Shown here: one piece after another, positions 23,050-23,098 of the stretch
Position numbering within the stretch: the first letter of the stretch is position 1
How the letters are laid out: the number at the start of each line of letters is the position of its first letter
Source of the DNA: Bacillota bacterium
GTDB lineage: Bacteria > Bacillota > Clostridia > Clostridiales > Clostridiaceae
Assembly (NCBI GenBank): GCA_023435985.1
Contig: JAEZKY010000204.1
Span: 1 to 23,098 of the forward strand
DNA length: 23,098 bases
Reading direction: 5' to 3'
Made by a program: the position numbers and the translations under genes
Notes under the pieces: model-generated
What the model was told of the DNA's origin: nothing
Database searches by the model: none
Seen by the model: the letters and a program-made list of their open reading frames with translations, nothing else

Positions 23050-23098
23050 TGGTGGACCTTCAGGGACTCGAACCCTAGACCTACCGGTTATGAGCCGG
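23050..23098 (-). tRNA. tRNA with CAU anticodon (Met or lysidine-type Ile), 5' part outside the window
   Basis: Only 49 bases are present, from the anticodon stem to the encoded CCA. The anticodon loop is CTCATAA, followed by CCGGT, the T arm GGGTTCGAGTCCC and the acceptor strand AAGGTCC. CAU may be elongator Met or the Ile2 precursor; the missing 5' half is needed to choose. Confidence 0.85.

Overview
The window is AT-rich chromosomal DNA from a member of Clostridium in the strict sense. The support is an AbrB with a clostridial cysteine-rich tail, a ferredoxin that closely resembles the C. pasteurianum [2Fe-2S] protein, strong AGGAGG ribosome sites, frequent GTG/TTG starts, and consensus sigma-A promoters in front of stable RNA genes. 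I saw no integrase, transposase, phage gene, CRISPR array or other sign of recent transfer. Most of the window reads as ordinary core genome with short, well-terminated transcription units.

Layout. Positions 1-884 (minus) hold the N-terminal part of a RecB-type nuclease fused to a Rad3/DinG-type helicase, running off the left edge. Next come a DUF1836 gene (minus) and, divergently, abrB (plus) with two tandem promoters and an exact Spo0A box. A shared terminator separates abrB from the rsmI-trmN6 rRNA/tRNA methyltransferase pair (minus), a neighbourhood also found in Bacillus. A secreted NlpC/P60 wall hydrolase (minus) follows. Then come tRNA-Pro(UGG) (plus), a HAD phosphatase (plus), a cytoplasmic parvulin (minus), uracil-DNA glycosylase (plus) and a DUF3785-like gene (plus).

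Positions 9419-9616 hold a stand-alone 5S rRNA plus tRNA-Phe unit (minus) with its own perfect promoter and no 16S/23S beside it. Beyond it are the [2Fe-2S] ferredoxin (minus), a Sir2 deacylase (plus) and a two-component system (plus: OmpR/VanR-type regulator overlapping a polytopic VanS-like kinase). Then follow cinA (minus), a ROK sugar kinase (minus), a small unknown gene (minus) and an EF-G-like GTPase (minus). The right end has a polytopic membrane protein that may be a glycosyltransferase (plus), a VanZ-family protein and a zinc-ribbon protein (both minus, probably one operon), and a tRNA cluster (Ala-UGC and a CAU tRNA cut by the window edge).

The genes do not form one pathway. Themes are translation and RNA modification (rsmI, trmN6, tRNAs, 5S, EF-G-like), DNA repair (ung, the nuclease-helicase), the envelope (NlpC/P60, VanZ, the membrane protein, the sensor kinase) and the Spo0A-AbrB transition-state switch. 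I found no convincing new multi-gene system. The best items for a second look are the autonomous 5S-tRNA-Phe unit, the Spo0A-controlled double promoter of abrB, the nuclease-helicase fusion, an inverted repeat laid over the DUF1836 promoter, and a 382-base gap packed with palindromes.
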